NCBI GenBank assembly: GCA_916610825.1
Contig: OU744449.1
Location: forward strand, 18,507,344-18,571,343
DNA from: Haliclystus octoradiatus
Taxonomy: Eukaryota > Cnidaria > Staurozoa > Stauromedusae > Haliclystidae
DNA: 64,000 bases
Reading direction: 5' to 3'
Shown here: positions 11,904 to 22,243 of the stretch, one piece after another
How the letters are laid out: each line of letters starts with the position of its first letter
How positions within the stretch are numbered: position 1 is the stretch's first letter
Position numbers and translations under genes: made by a program
The notes under the pieces: model-generated
Databases searched by the model: none
Seen by the model: only the letters and a program-made list of their open reading frames with translations
What the model was told of the DNA's origin: nothing

Positions 11904-12281
11904 GGGACCGCTCATTATTTATGACCGGGGTTGGGGCTGAAGAGATTGGGGTTGGGTAAATAATAAATTATTGTCAGTAAAGGTTGGGAACACCATAAAT
12001 AATGTGATGATATCACCAATTCCATTTGAAATACCAAATGGAAGGAAGTGAAGCATTTTTACCTCTCATTTTCATCTAAACCAGCAATTTTGGCTGCTAG
12101 CTTGAAACAAGAACTTCCATATCCTTGTGCAAGGAGTATCAAAAAACTATGCACCTCAAGATTTTACTTAGGGTTGGGTAAAAAAAAATTTGACTTTCTT
12201 TATGGTTGGGTAAAAGGAATATATAGTGGAAAAATTGGAGCTCTTCGGCCCCAACCCCTGTCATAAATAATGAGCATTCCC
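11904..12281. mobile_element. Harbinger-like MITE, GGGACCGCTCATTATTTATG ends, TTA target
   Basis: The left end GGGACCGCTCATTATTTATG and right end CATAAATAATGAGCATTCCC are inverted repeats extending about 41 bp (GGGGTTGGGGC inside). Direct repeats TTA at 11901-11903 and 12282-12284 match the 3-bp TWA target duplication of PIF/Harbinger elements. At 378 bp there is no coding capacity. Confidence 0.8.
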
Positions 12282-12388
12282 TTAGCTGTTGTGTAGATTC
12301 GGGTTAAAACTTACAAGCAACAGTTGGTTGATCCCGTTTATTATTATTGATTGTTATTGATTATTATTGATTAATATTGATTATTGAA

Positions 12389-12815
12389 ATGAATGAATCA
12401 GAATCTGAAAAGATTCAGGATAATCAGAGTACTGTAAAAACTTTGATTGATAATTATAACATCCGTAAAAAAGAGATGATATGGAACCCCTGCATACAAT
12501 AAAAACAAGCACAAGACACAGCTTGGAGAGATATTGTAGAAAATACTGGTTGGATAGACAAGAGTGTGAAGATAAAGCTGAAATGGAGAGACTTAAAAGA
12601 CACTCTAAGAAAAAAAGTTGAAAGTTGCAGCATCCGAGGCAATAAAATCCGGTAAACCTACTCTCAATTTAGAATACAAGTGGATCTGGATGGAAAGTAT
12701 GGATTTTATGAAAAGCGTTTTGGTCTCTGAAACGAGGCTGACTGCTATTAGAGTTACAGAGGATCCGGGAGAGGTTCAAAATGAAGTAGATAAAACTCAA
12801 TTGAATCACAGCTAG
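12389..12815 (+). pseudogene. ORF1-like, Myb/MADF-like helical segment
   Basis: From the ATG at 12,389 the translation, with a stop and a frame change, contains AWRDIVENTGWIDKSVKIK followed by a basic LKWRDLKDTLRKK pattern. The spacing of aromatic and basic residues resembles a MADF/Myb-type DNA-binding fold. That assignment is tentative. It precedes the zinc-finger part of the same element. Confidence 0.35.
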
Positions 12816-12986
12816 AAGAATCTTTAGAAAAGTCAGATAATGAGATTGAATACACCACTCCCCTCGCAATAAATACTAATACAGAATTAACAAGAGATAA
12901 ATAATACAATAGGAAACAAAGAGGTTGAAGAGAAATTGAAAGCTTTGAGGTATGAAAGCATGGTAAAAGATAATAAAATACAAGAG

Positions 12987-13196
12987 TGTTGTGTAATGTA
13001 CTTTGTAATAATCAAGCTGTTCTGTTCTATCTTGTAGATGTGTGAAGTTGTAATTCTATGTGTAATTGACGTCACTACCCTGTGTAAACTCTGTAATCTA
13101 TCTATGTGTAATTTGAATATTAAATCAGTTCCAGTTTGACCGTCGTTGTGTTTGCTGGGACTCAGAGTCGGTTATAGCAGATCCTGCTATATGACA
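12987..13196. mobile_element. Solo LTR, 210 bp, with perfect 5-bp target duplication
   Basis: The insert begins TGTTGTGTAATG and ends CTATATGACA, the canonical TG...CA form. It is flanked by AAGAG at 12,982-12,986 and 13,197-13,201. It contains a polyadenylation-like AATATTAAATC region near 13,115. The LINE ORF1 reading before it (ESMVKDNKIQE) resumes after it (RIHRLLEEKAKM), so it inserted into copy A. The parent family (BEL/Pao or gypsy) is not determined. Confidence 0.85.
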
Positions 13197-13272
13197 AAGA
13201 GGAAAGGATACATAGACTACTTGAAGAGAAAGCTAAAATGTCAAAACATTTACGGTATTTAAAAAACAGGTA

Positions 13273-14146
13273 ATGGAAATGGAAACTAATGCTGGTGAAC
13301 ACATGGAATTTTTGATCAGACTAATGAGAAAGGTAAATGAGACCATTCAAGGGAATGGAGTAAAAACAATAGAACTAGACGTAGAATCAGCTGTACTTGA
13401 AAAACAAATGCAGGGGACAATAACAACACAGATAGAAAAATTGCATGAAAGCAAGCAAAAATTTAAGAGAATGATGCAAGAAATAGTTGAGATAAATAAA
13501 CAATTAGAAATCAAGCTTGTAAAACCAGGCAGTAACCAGAACAATAAATAAAGGGTAGGGCATATCTCAAGAAAGGCAGATAGAACTACGAAAAGAAACA
13601 AGAATGATGAAGCAATATGTTCAGAGTATGAAAAGAATAGATATGTAGATTCGGTGAAAATTGCAGATACGCTTGTGAGCACGGTGATGTGCAGGTATTT
13701 TCTGAAAACAAGTGCAGCAGCCAATCTTGTAAATTTTCACACGATGATAGTGTAGTTTGTAGATGGCATGAAAATGGAAGCTGTCGATTTGGAGATAGAT
13801 CATGCAAGCTCATATGCATCGTCAAAATAAAAGTCATGGCCCAAATATAGAAACTCCGGAAGTCACAAATCAACTTAGAATAATAAACAAAAATATTCAA
13901 AATGAAGAGAGTGAACACTTGCATTCGTTGGAAAGTCGACAAAAAGAATGGGAAGAATTACAAGAAAGAAAAAATCTAATTTTGCAGGAGACAATCATCA
14001 AAGCACTGCAACAGCAAATACATGATGAAATACAAAGTATCAAAAGAGACTTCAGACAAAACCAAGGGGGAAACACTGCCAATATGTGGCAACCTATCCA
14101 ACAGTCGATGTATCCAATGTTAGACCAATGCCGTTGCAATCAATGA
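13273..14146 (+). pseudogene. LINE ORF1: coiled region plus CCCH zinc fingers, broken
   Basis: The first open part (13,273-13,551) is Lys/Glu/Gln-rich and likely coiled. Then, in another frame (13,640-13,830), come cysteine/histidine clusters CRYACEHG, CSSQSCKFSH and CRWHENGSCRFGDRSCK, with the spacing of CCCH fingers (C-x8-C-x5-C-x3-H style). A third open part (13,802-14,146) is a Gln/Glu-rich helix. CCCH-containing ORF1 proteins are known in some non-LTR elements and bind RNA. Several frameshifts separate the parts. Confidence 0.55.
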
Positions 14147-14256
14147 CAAGACACAAAAAAACAATAGAATGCCAAAGAACATCAATAGCTAGGCCAAAAA
14201 ACGAGAAAAGTAATCAAGTACGGAACAGAAGGAAAGAAACAATACAAAAGAAGTTG

Positions 14257-15336
14257 AATATGTTTAAAGTATATTTTGTAAATATTAGAGGAATAAAATC
14301 AAAAATAGAAAATCTATCTGAAATATTACAAAACAGTGATCCAGATATAACTGGCATAGTAGAAACACATTGTAGCAAGACAGACAAAACAGAGATAGAA
14401 GGATATTGCATATACAGGAATGATAGGAATGAGGTGGAGTTTTGTTAGGGGTTAAGATAAAATATGAAAGCGTCGCAATGGAAGTAAACAGAACAGAAAA
14501 CAGCATGGAAATTCTTTGTATGGGTAAGCCATCAATTACAATTGTCTCACCCAATTTATCAATACAAGCGTTGATTTATGTAGATGATATTGCTGCGGCA
14601 GGAAGCAAACAGACCATAGAGATAACAAGGAAGAACCTTGCACTGATGGAAAAGAAACAAAAGTTTATGTTCATTCGACAAGACCAATTACATAATTATT
14701 AAATCATGGAAAGGAAAGACGAAGAAGCTAGAATAGAATTGAAAAAAAGAGAAAGTCAGGAAAACAAAAGAGTAAAAATACCTTAGGAAATGGATTAATA
14801 GCAGCGGAACTGCAGAAAGACAAATTGAGCAGATCAAGAACAGCATGCACGGAATAACCAAGGAACTAAAGCGAATAGATAGCACCTTGGAAAATAACGT
14901 ACGAGCGCTTAGCTGCTGATGTACGAAAAACAGTTATTCCAACAATAATCTATAACCTAGAAGTTTGGACTGTTTTAAGGAAAACTGACATTGATGAGTG
15001 AATGAAGTTGAGATTGCAAATGTCTGACATAGGAAACAATCTAGGACATCAGGGAATGTGTTGCTGCGGATCAGAACTGGAGTTTATAGAATATTTGTTT
15101 GAATGCATTCGCTGTGAAGAAAATGACTAGAGACGAGAAAAATAATGAACCCATAGCAATCAATGACATGGAGGAAGTAGAATTACACGGTCTTCAAAAA
15201 ACAAACACTGATAAAAATGTACATAGAAATGAGAAACGGAAGATAACCGGGAGAAAATCAAATTATCCCTGTACTATAATAGTAATAGCTGAATATAATG
15301 ATCAAGTTAAAGTTATAAAAGATAAATATAAAAGAT
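14257..15336 (+). pseudogene. LINE ORF2 remnant (APE endonuclease start fused to RT end)
   Basis: MFKVYFVNIRGIKSK and then DITGIVETHC give the first motifs of an APE-type endonuclease. After about 60 codons the frame breaks and enters the RT palm at GKPSITIVSPNLS and LIYVDDIAAAG (14,525-14,610), then C-terminal segments homologous to copy B. The deletion removes the endonuclease catalytic half and RT motifs 1-4, so it is not functional. Confidence 0.6.
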
Positions 15337-15440
15337 AGGTAAAGTTAAGCAATGATGTAAATTTTAGCCTTGTACTCATTTGCGATGTGCTTCCCATAGG
15401 ATGGCAAAGAGGGCATGTGAGAATACAATACAATACAATC

Positions 15441-15491
15441 AGTCCCGCTACCACTTGTCAAACTGCAGTATATTATAGATCAGTCAAATAT
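15441..15491. repeat. Short repeat remnant, AGTCCCGCT type
   Basis: Between the tails of the two LINE copies, CAGTCCCGCTACCACTTGTC and the following bases match 31,458-31,510, where the sequence forms an AAGTCCCGCTT...AAGCGGGACTT palindrome. It is a small dispersed repeat. Confidence 0.4.
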
Positions 15492-15938
15492 TTCCGTAAT
15501 ACAGACAACACTTCCGTAATGTCAACAACAGACAACAAATCTCAGTACGAAGTGCTAAAAAAAGAAATAAACAAAGGCCACGACTACGGGCAAAGAATTA
15601 TTTTGATGGGAGATTTTAATTGTAGAGTTGGTGAAATAATAACTGGAAACCACAGAGAGATAACCAAGGGTGGACGACTGATAAAGAAGTTGATGGTAGA
15701 TTGTGAACTTGCGATGGTAAACAGCTGGAGTGAATGCAAAGGAGTTTGGACAAGAGTAAAAGGAGCAAATCATTCAATATTGGACTCCGTTTTTGTAGAA
15801 GAAGAGTATAATACAAGAAATCTAAAATCAGTATTGATAGACGAGGAAAGGTTATTTACCCCATATAGAGTCCTCAAAATGGACAACGAAGTAATAATAA
15901 GATATAGCGATCACAGAGCCGTGATAAATGGATTGTGA
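15492..15938 (+). pseudogene. LINE APE endonuclease, C-terminal half
   Basis: IILMGDFNCRVGE at 15,597-15,635 is the GDFN motif and RYSDHRAVI at 15,900-15,930 is the SDH motif, the conserved acidic and histidine active-site elements of APE-type endonucleases that nick target DNA for target-primed reverse transcription. VNSWSECKGVWTR lies between them at the position typical of these enzymes. The N-terminal half is absent. Confidence 0.75.
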
Positions 15939-16312
15939 CGGAGCAGTATCACATGGTATAGAAAGAGAACAGAATGGACTCTTCACCAAAAGAGGTTATG
16001 AAAAATTTAACAGCTTATTGCAAAGAAACAAATTGTCCGCAGTATTTGATAGCCAGGAAGAAATACAAGTATAATAGTCAAAATGGACAAAAACGGTAAT
16101 GTTGATCAAAGAAAAATATAAAACAAAATTAAAAATAAAGCAATGTACCGGCCAGCAAAGACTACTAATGGATGCAAAACGGAGTGTAAAACTACCATAC
16201 AGAAATAACAGTAATACAGAATTGTTGAAAAAAAGACAAAGACTTATTACAATTCACATTTACGAAGAACAACATTCGTCAACAAAGAAAGCGGATAAAA
16301 AATACAGTAAAT

Positions 16313-18175
16313 TTGTTAGAAAAAGGAGAAAATGAAATGAAAGAAGAAAAATTCTGGGAGTTCCGAAGGAGAATAAAAGGGAGACAGGAAGAATTTCCTA
16401 TAGCCATGGCTGATACCAACGGTAGAAAGCAAGAAGACAAACTTCAAATTCTAAAAATATTTCAAAGTATCAAAATATTTTATAAAAAACTCTTCAACAG
16501 AACAGAGCCAACAACAGAAAGTGCGAAAGAAAAGGAATTGAAAATAAATAAGAAATTAATGGATATAGAAATAGAAGGAAAAAGTCAGGAAAGGCTAGAA
16601 TACTCTGCAGAGGGTATCGAAAACACAGTTAAAAATCTCAAACGTAAAAAAGCAGCCGACAGCGAAGGGTGGAAAAACGAATTGTTAATAGAAGGTGGTT
16701 CAGAGATGATAAAGCCACTTACTAAATTGTTTAACAAACTTGCATCAGAAAATGTGACACCAGTTGAATGGGAAAGAATGGAAATAAAATCTATATATAA
16801 GAACAAGGGAATAAAATCTGAAATGAAAAATAAAAGAGGATTATTTTTAACCAGCATTATAAGCAAGATATATGAAAAATCGATCATGGAGAAAGTAAAG
16901 GATGATATTAAATTCAGCACATTTCAAAATGGAGGGAGAAGAGAAAGATCCGCAAAAGATAATTGGCTAGGACTGATGATGATTATAGGCAATAACAAGA
17001 GATTAAACAAAAATACTTATATTTTGTTTGCAGATGCGGAGAAATGCTTTGACAAACTCTGGCTAGAGGACTGTCTTGTTGACCTCCACAATGCCGGTAT
17101 GCGTTCAAGGGAGATGGCAACAATCTACAACCTTAACAGAAATGCACGGATTACGATACAGACACCACATGGACCCACTTCTGAGATAGAGATTAAAAAC
17201 ATTGTTAAACAAGGCACTGTGTATGGCCCTCAGCTATGTTGTGTCAGCACTGATCTGATAAATGTTATTGGTAAACCAGCAACTACAATAGTAACACCAA
17301 ATTTATCATTAACATCATTGATTTATGTTGATGACATTGCAGCTGCAGGGAGAAAATTTACCATAGAAACAGTTGGAGAAAACCTGGGGATAATGGAAAA
17401 GAAAAAAAAGTTTACTTTTAGTATCGATAAAACAAGCTACATGATAATAAAATCAGGAAGAAAAAAAGCAGAAGAAATAGTAATTAAGTTGAAAAAAGGA
17501 AACATCAGTGAAACAAAAGAATATAAATACCTTGGAAATTGGATGACAAGTAAAGGAACTGCAGAAAGACAAATTGGACAAATGGAAAAGAATATTCATG
17601 GAATTATTAAAGAACTGAAAAGAATAGGCAAAGAGGAACATCTGGATAAATACAGCACTAGTGCACAGCTACTCATGTACGAAAAAACTGTAGTGCCAAC
17701 CATTATTTATAATTTAGAGGTATGGACTATCCTAAGAAAGGTAGACAAGGAAAAAATAGAAAAAATACAATCAGTGGCATTGAAAAGAATTTTGCAGTTA
17801 CCAAATAGCACACCTTACTGGGGCATCTTAAAAGAAACAGGTATTTGGCCGATAAATATACACATAACCTATCAACGTATCATATTATTACATAGCATAA
17901 TGACATCGGATAGCGAAAGGTTGGGAAAAAAGATAATATTAGAACAGATGAAAGAAAATAGAGAAGACAGTTGGTACGGGGAAACGAAGAGAATTGCAAA
18001 AGAACTGAGTATAGACGAAATAGAAGCATCCAGGGTGACGAAGAATGAATGGAAAGAGATAGTAAAGGAAAAGATTCAAGAAGCAGCACAAGGAACAAGT
18101 ATAGATAAGGAGAAAGTAATGAAAAAGTTAAGACACCAAAAGCAGCAGAATTATCAAAAAGGCAAAAGTATTTAA
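16313..18175 (+). pseudogene. LINE reverse transcriptase (ORF2 fragment, 620 codons open)
   Basis: Finger motifs (NLKRKKAADSEGW, an N-K-RG motif near 16,825) lead to RT motif A at FADAEKCFDKLW (17,029-17,064), KQGTVYGPQLCC (17,205-17,240), and the catalytic YVDDIAAAG (17,325-17,350). The thumb (KYLGNWMTSKGT) and a long basic C-terminus follow. The Y-V-D-D variant replaces the common Y-A-D-D. It copies the element RNA at the nicked target. The upstream endonuclease is in another frame, so this block alone is not a working ORF2. The clade is uncertain. Confidence 0.8.
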
Positions 18176-18207
18176 ATTCAGTAGGTATAAATGAGGCCAG
18201 TGAGCTA

Positions 18208-18471
18208 ATGAGATTGAGACTACAAATGTATGACGTTGGAAGCAATTTTGGGAAAGAGAGACTATGTTGTTGTGATATAGAACTAGAGACTATAGACTAT
18301 TTAATAGAATGCCCTGACGTGAAAAGCTTAAGTAAAACTGGCCGGGAAGTAGACGCTGATCACCCAACAATTGATGACATTGATAAAACTGAAACACACT
18401 GTCTCCGCAAAGCAAACACGTTTCTAAAAATGTATATAGAAATGAGGAACAAAAACAAAAACAATTACTGA
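18208..18471 (+). pseudogene. LINE C-terminal zinc-knuckle segment
   Basis: RLCCCDIELETIDYLIEC (18,262-18,312) has the C-x-C...C pattern of the Cys/His knuckle at the end of many APE-type LINE proteins, with the usual His replaced by Tyr. It is out of frame with the RT block, and copy A has a related CCCGSELE at about 15,060. Confidence 0.6.
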
Positions 18472-18759
18472 AAAAGAACATTTTGAAAAAAGATTTGAAA
18501 AAAGACATATATCTAAAATTATAAAAAAAAAATTAAAAAAGTAAAGATACATATAATAATAACAGATTAAGTAGTAAATAAAATTTAACAATAGATACAA
18601 CGGGAAAAAAATGTAAATTTAGCCTTGCACTCATTATATTATGATGTGCTTGCCATAGCATGGCAAAGAGGGCACGTGGTAATAATAATAAAATGTAAGT
18701 TTTTAATATGGCAGTCAAGTGAAGTTGCTGTAATCAAAGTGTAGTCAATGCGGCAGCAT

Positions 18760-18880
18760 TGTGAATTTGTCGTAATTCATGTTTTTTTTGTGGCAAGTAA
18801 TTAAAGTTAATGCTGCATGACTTTCTTATTGTGGCAGGTAATTAAAGTTAATGATGCATGAATTTCCTATTGCGGTAGTC
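18760..18880. repeat. Short tandem duplication (~45 bp, two units)
   Basis: GGTAATTAAAGTTAATG and flanking bases recur twice, followed by GCATGA(C/A)TTTC. No coding content is seen. Confidence 0.5.
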
Positions 18881-19128
18881 AAGTGAAGTGAAGGTGTTGT
18901 AAGTTGTGGGCCACCGTAGGCTACGTTACTAGACCAATCATGTTGATAGAATCAATTCTGTTATAATGCAACAAGCGATTGCTAATCAATCGAATCACGT
19001 TTGCTTTTACATTTGATTTCGAATTTAATTTCTATGTGAGCCCTATACGTAATCATGTTTTCAAAGTATAGAATAAATGTCTCTATCATGATGACGATGA
19101 CTATTTATAAGATAATATCAACTCTCAC

Positions 19129-19379
19129 CTGAAAAACTTCCCTGACAAATCAAAATCAGTTTCTTTGAAGAGACAAAAGCATGAGTATTCTGAGTTTTTG
19201 TTACATATTAAGGCTAAAAAAGTGTATTTATCAGGTTGGCCCGATATGGAATTTTCTAATTTCAATAATTTTAATTTATTGTCATCAGATTCGGCTAATA
19301 TGTCTCCTTGTGTGCATTTGAAATGATCATGTGGCTTGCCAACATGTTGTCTTTTCAACTTCGAATATCTCAAACCCAT
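19129..19379 (-). CDS. iPLA2-like first coding exon (paralog or pseudo-exon)
   Basis: On the minus strand an ATG at 19,379 opens 83 codons that match iPLA2 exon 1 (42,261-42,526) in layout: MG start, DH-x-x-C, a D(N/R)-x-L(K/R)L segment, then (K/V)(Y/F)-x-x-ALxCN and the CFCL motif (YSCFCLF versus RCFCLY). It ends at a GTGAGAG donor in phase 2, the same phase as the true exon 1. A CCACAG sits just upstream of the ATG and could be an acceptor. Downstream on this strand I find only LINE and MITE sequence and no ankyrin or patatin exons, so it is either a lost duplicate or the first exon of a gene disrupted by transposons. Confidence 0.6.
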
Positions 19380-19487
19380 AGCTGTGGCTTGTTGTAGGTA
19401 AACCGAAAAATGATGAACTCGGGTTATACGATAGTTACAACGTATTCATAATAAACTTGACATTGAACTCTTGCATTGTTGTCATAG

Positions 19488-19730
19488 CTGATAAGATTAA
19501 TTGTTTATTATCCGAATAACATCAGAGCAGAGATAAAGGATGTTTTATGTAAACGAATCGGGGAATACGTTTATTATACAATTTCACTCATGCACGGCAA
19601 CTTTCAATACCAGTTTGTTGATGAAATTGTCACATACTTGATGGGTTTACGTGATCATTTCGTATATAAAGAACAACCGTTCGACGAACTTATTGCGATC
19701 GGTGATGAACAACTGAACAAGAGAAAGTAA
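19488..19730 (+). CDS. Probable terminal exon of an unrecognised gene
   Basis: After an acceptor (TTGTTGTCATAG, exon from 19,488) there are 80 open codons and a TAA. The protein is balanced and globular in composition, with IRAEIKDVLCKRIGEYVYYT, a central VDEIVTYLMGLRDHFVYK and a C-terminal GDEQLNKRK. No initiating ATG fits, so it would be a 3' exon in phase 0. It lies just upstream of, and opposite to, the iPLA2-like exon. I do not recognise the family, and no partner exon was found upstream on this strand. Confidence 0.4.
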   Translation: MIRLIVYYPNNIRAEIKDVLCKRIGEYVYYTISLMHGNFQYQFVDEIVTYLMGLRDHFVYKEQPFDELIAIGDEQLNKRK

Positions 19731-20050
19731 AATTAGCAACATACACACAATCAAAGGCGTATTTCGTATGATTTAAGAATTAGACGTGATTTATGATTAA
19801 TGATGGAATCTAGCCTCTTCGGAGTTACTGATTCATTTTTCCTGGGGTATGCCATTTCCAGAAAGATATCCACATCTTCTCTCGCTGCAAACACTAAGAA
19901 TGAGACATAAGAAACTGAATATACTGAATAGGCTTTAAGTAGTATTTGTTTGTGACAGACCTAGTCATTGTTTTGCAAGATCCATTAATTTACAAAAACT
20001 AAAAAAGTGATTTACATGATATAGTAACTTCATGATAGTGAAGGACTGTA

Positions 20051-20052
20051 TA

Positions 20053-20090
<38 letters not shown>
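20051..20090. repeat. (TA)n microsatellite
   Basis: About 18 uninterrupted TA dinucleotides. Confidence 0.95.
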
Positions 20091-20742
20091 TGAATATGGA
20101 GATAAACAAATAATTAAAATAACATGATGAGTTGAATTTGGAGATTCTTATCTATATTCTAAAAACACGAGTTATAACATTAAGACTTCTATCACACATG
20201 ATTACTCATGCACATCAATCACAGGAAGACTTTACATTTGAATAGAACAAAACAATAAAACAATGATTAATAAAACATACAATACCCTACAAGGGCTAAC
20301 AATTGTAACTGTCAATGAGTGTTATGTCAAAAATGATGTCCAAAAAGGTGTGATAAAGGGTCAAACCGGACCGGCAGCCTTTGCATTCAACTTTTTCAAA
20401 ATGGAGTCTCGCAGCTTTTTTATCAACGTCATAGCATTCCTCATAAAGTCATAATGTCATTTGAGCCGTAACAACTTTTTGTTTTTGTATGAATATTTGA
20501 AAAACAACATGAAAACAGGAGCAAAACAATGCGAATTGAATAAGGATAATGAAAACTATGGTAATTATGTACGACCGTGAAACATTAACATCAATCCATG
20601 CGAAACAGTCTGAAATTTTTATCAAAACATACTCAACCCACAGGGAGAAATAAACGAAGGAATGGCAAAACTGATTAATAATAAAATACTATTTTAATTA
20701 ATTTTGCTGTAGAAATTCATATATGCCACGGGTCCAGAAACT

Positions 20743-21177
20743 TCATATGATGTTTATTTCACATAAATATCTAGTGTGATTGAAAATAGAAATGCAAAAT
20801 AAGCTGTTGATTTGAGGTTGTGAAAATGGAGCTTCATTTTTTCTTTCTTGGTTTACGCCAATAATAATTCCCTTTTTAACCCAATATTTTTCTTCGTCAG
20901 TCTTTGTTAGTATATAGTCGCCCAACCTTAGTGGTGGTAAATCTTTTGTGCCATGACGATCGTTATAGTAAAAACTTTGATTCACATTTGCTGCTGCATC
21001 AGACTGTTTAATAATTTTCGCGATATCAACTTTTGACTTATAGCTCTCTGGTAAAACCGGTAATAATGTTCTGATCTGTCTATTCATCAGGGCAACACTT
21101 GGACTCACCCCAGTTGATGAATGTGGTGTAGCTCTAGATGTCATCAATGCAACCTCCACATCAGGAGAATGTAGCAA
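20743..21177 (-). pseudogene. Gypsy integrase C-terminal part
   Basis: SSTGVSPSVALMNRQIRTLL is the typical segment following the integrase core, and RLGDYILTKTDEEKYWVKKG is the usual C-terminal beta domain. The preceding part of the core, with the second Asp and the Glu region (QSNGQAEKAV), lies at 21,190-21,310 in broken frames. A stop at about 21,183 separates it from that core. Confidence 0.75.
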
Positions 21178-21310
21178 TTTTTAAGCTATATTTACCGCTT
21201 TCTCTGCCTGTCCATTTGATTGCGGCAAGTAGGGCGTTGACGGATTGTGATAAAATCCATACTGCTCGGCAAACCTGGCAAATTCATTGGCATCAAATTG
21301 TGGCCCATTA

Positions 21311-22192
21311 TCACTCACAATTTCGTTCGTTCGGGATACCGTGGTAACAAAGTATACTTTTCAGCTTATTTATAATAGTTGCACTTTTTGTGCATAAAAG
21401 TCGATGTAGTTCAATCCATCTTGAATAGTAATCTACTACAACTAAATATTTAATACCGTTGTACTCACATAAATCCATACCGATCTTCTGCCATGGCCGA
21501 TCTGGTAGCTCGGTAGATTTCAATGTTTCTCTAGGTAAAGCAGCCTGATACTTTTCACATAACGTACATGTTTGGATAATTCTTTCTATGTCCCGGTTGA
21601 TTAAAGGCCACCATACTGATGTTTTAGCATACTCGCGCGTCTTTGATATACCCTGATGACCTGCGTGCAGCTTTGTTAATATATCTTCTCTCTGACAGCT
21701 AGGTATAACTACTCGATCTTTATAAACCACCACGCCATTCAATACCGACAACTCTCCTTTGGCTTTTGCAAATGGCTGTACGCTAATTGGTAATTGTTTA
21801 GTTGAATTTGGCCATCCCTTTAATATAAAATCTTTTACCTGAGTCATTACTTGATCTTTTAGAATAGCATCTTTTATTAATTTAAGTCTAGTTTCACTTA
21901 CTGGAAATCCTTCTTGTACTGCTTCAATATAGATTTCAATGTCTTCTGTTTGAGATATTTCTAATTCGTTTGCGTCTGCAGTACTACGTGACAAAGCGCC
22001 TGAAATGACCATTTGTTTACCTGGTACATGTTTAACAACAGGATTAAAACGCAGCAATCGCATCAATAAGCGCTGACACCTGACTGGAGTGTCAGAAATG
22101 TCTTTTGTCATCATAAGTGGCTTGTGATCAGTTAGTAGTTCAAACTTTTCTAAACCAATTAAATATCTTGAAAATTTTTCACAAGCCCACAC
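21311..22192 (-). pseudogene. Gypsy RNase H end and integrase N-terminal half
   Basis: It starts at the RNase H end (LTDHKPLMM; PVVKHVPGKQMVISGALSR). The integrase zinc-binding H-H-C-C (HAGHQGISKTR ... CTLCEKYQ) and the first catalytic Asp (KIGMDLCEYNG) follow, then VVVDYYSRWIEL. It ends by frameshift just before the second Asp. Integrase inserts the cDNA into the genome. This copy cannot make an intact enzyme. Confidence 0.85.
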
Positions 22193-22243
22193 TGATGCTA
22201 ACCATTCTTTTTCTATTTGGGCATATCTTTCCTCTGCTGTTGA

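Larger units (their letters stand above)
12389..15440 (+). mobile_element. Non-LTR retrotransposon copy A, internally deleted
   Basis: Order of content: an ORF1-like region (12,389-14,146), an APE-type endonuclease start (14,257-14,450), a direct jump to the reverse transcriptase YVDDIAAAG region (14,525-14,700), a C-terminal remnant with CCCGSELE (15,060), then a 3' UTR ending in an (AATAC)n tail at 15,420-15,440. The 3' UTR block (TGTGCTTCCCATAG, GGCAAAGAGGGCA) matches the end of copy B at 18,612-18,690, which shows both belong to one family. Compared with copy B, most of the endonuclease and the front half of the RT are missing. Confidence 0.75.
15492..18690 (+). mobile_element. Non-LTR retrotransposon copy B, 5'-truncated
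   Basis: It begins inside the APE endonuclease, runs through a nearly complete reverse transcriptase (16,313-18,175) and a C-terminal zinc knuckle, and ends with the family 3' UTR and a (TAA)n tail at 18,675-18,690. It lies head-to-tail behind copy A. Frames change at about 15,940, 16,320 and 18,180, so it is dead. Confidence 0.8.

Noticed and set aside
13347..13942. Minus-strand hydrophobic open frames
   Set aside because: Mirror images of the Lys/Glu-rich LINE ORF1 on the plus strand.
20263..20454. 63-codon open frame upstream of the gypsy element
   Set aside because: AT-rich chance frame without motif.
19400..20742. Second LTR of the gypsy element
   Set aside because: I scanned for the complement of the putative LTR end (TGTCATAATATTAAATGAG) and found no convincing match.
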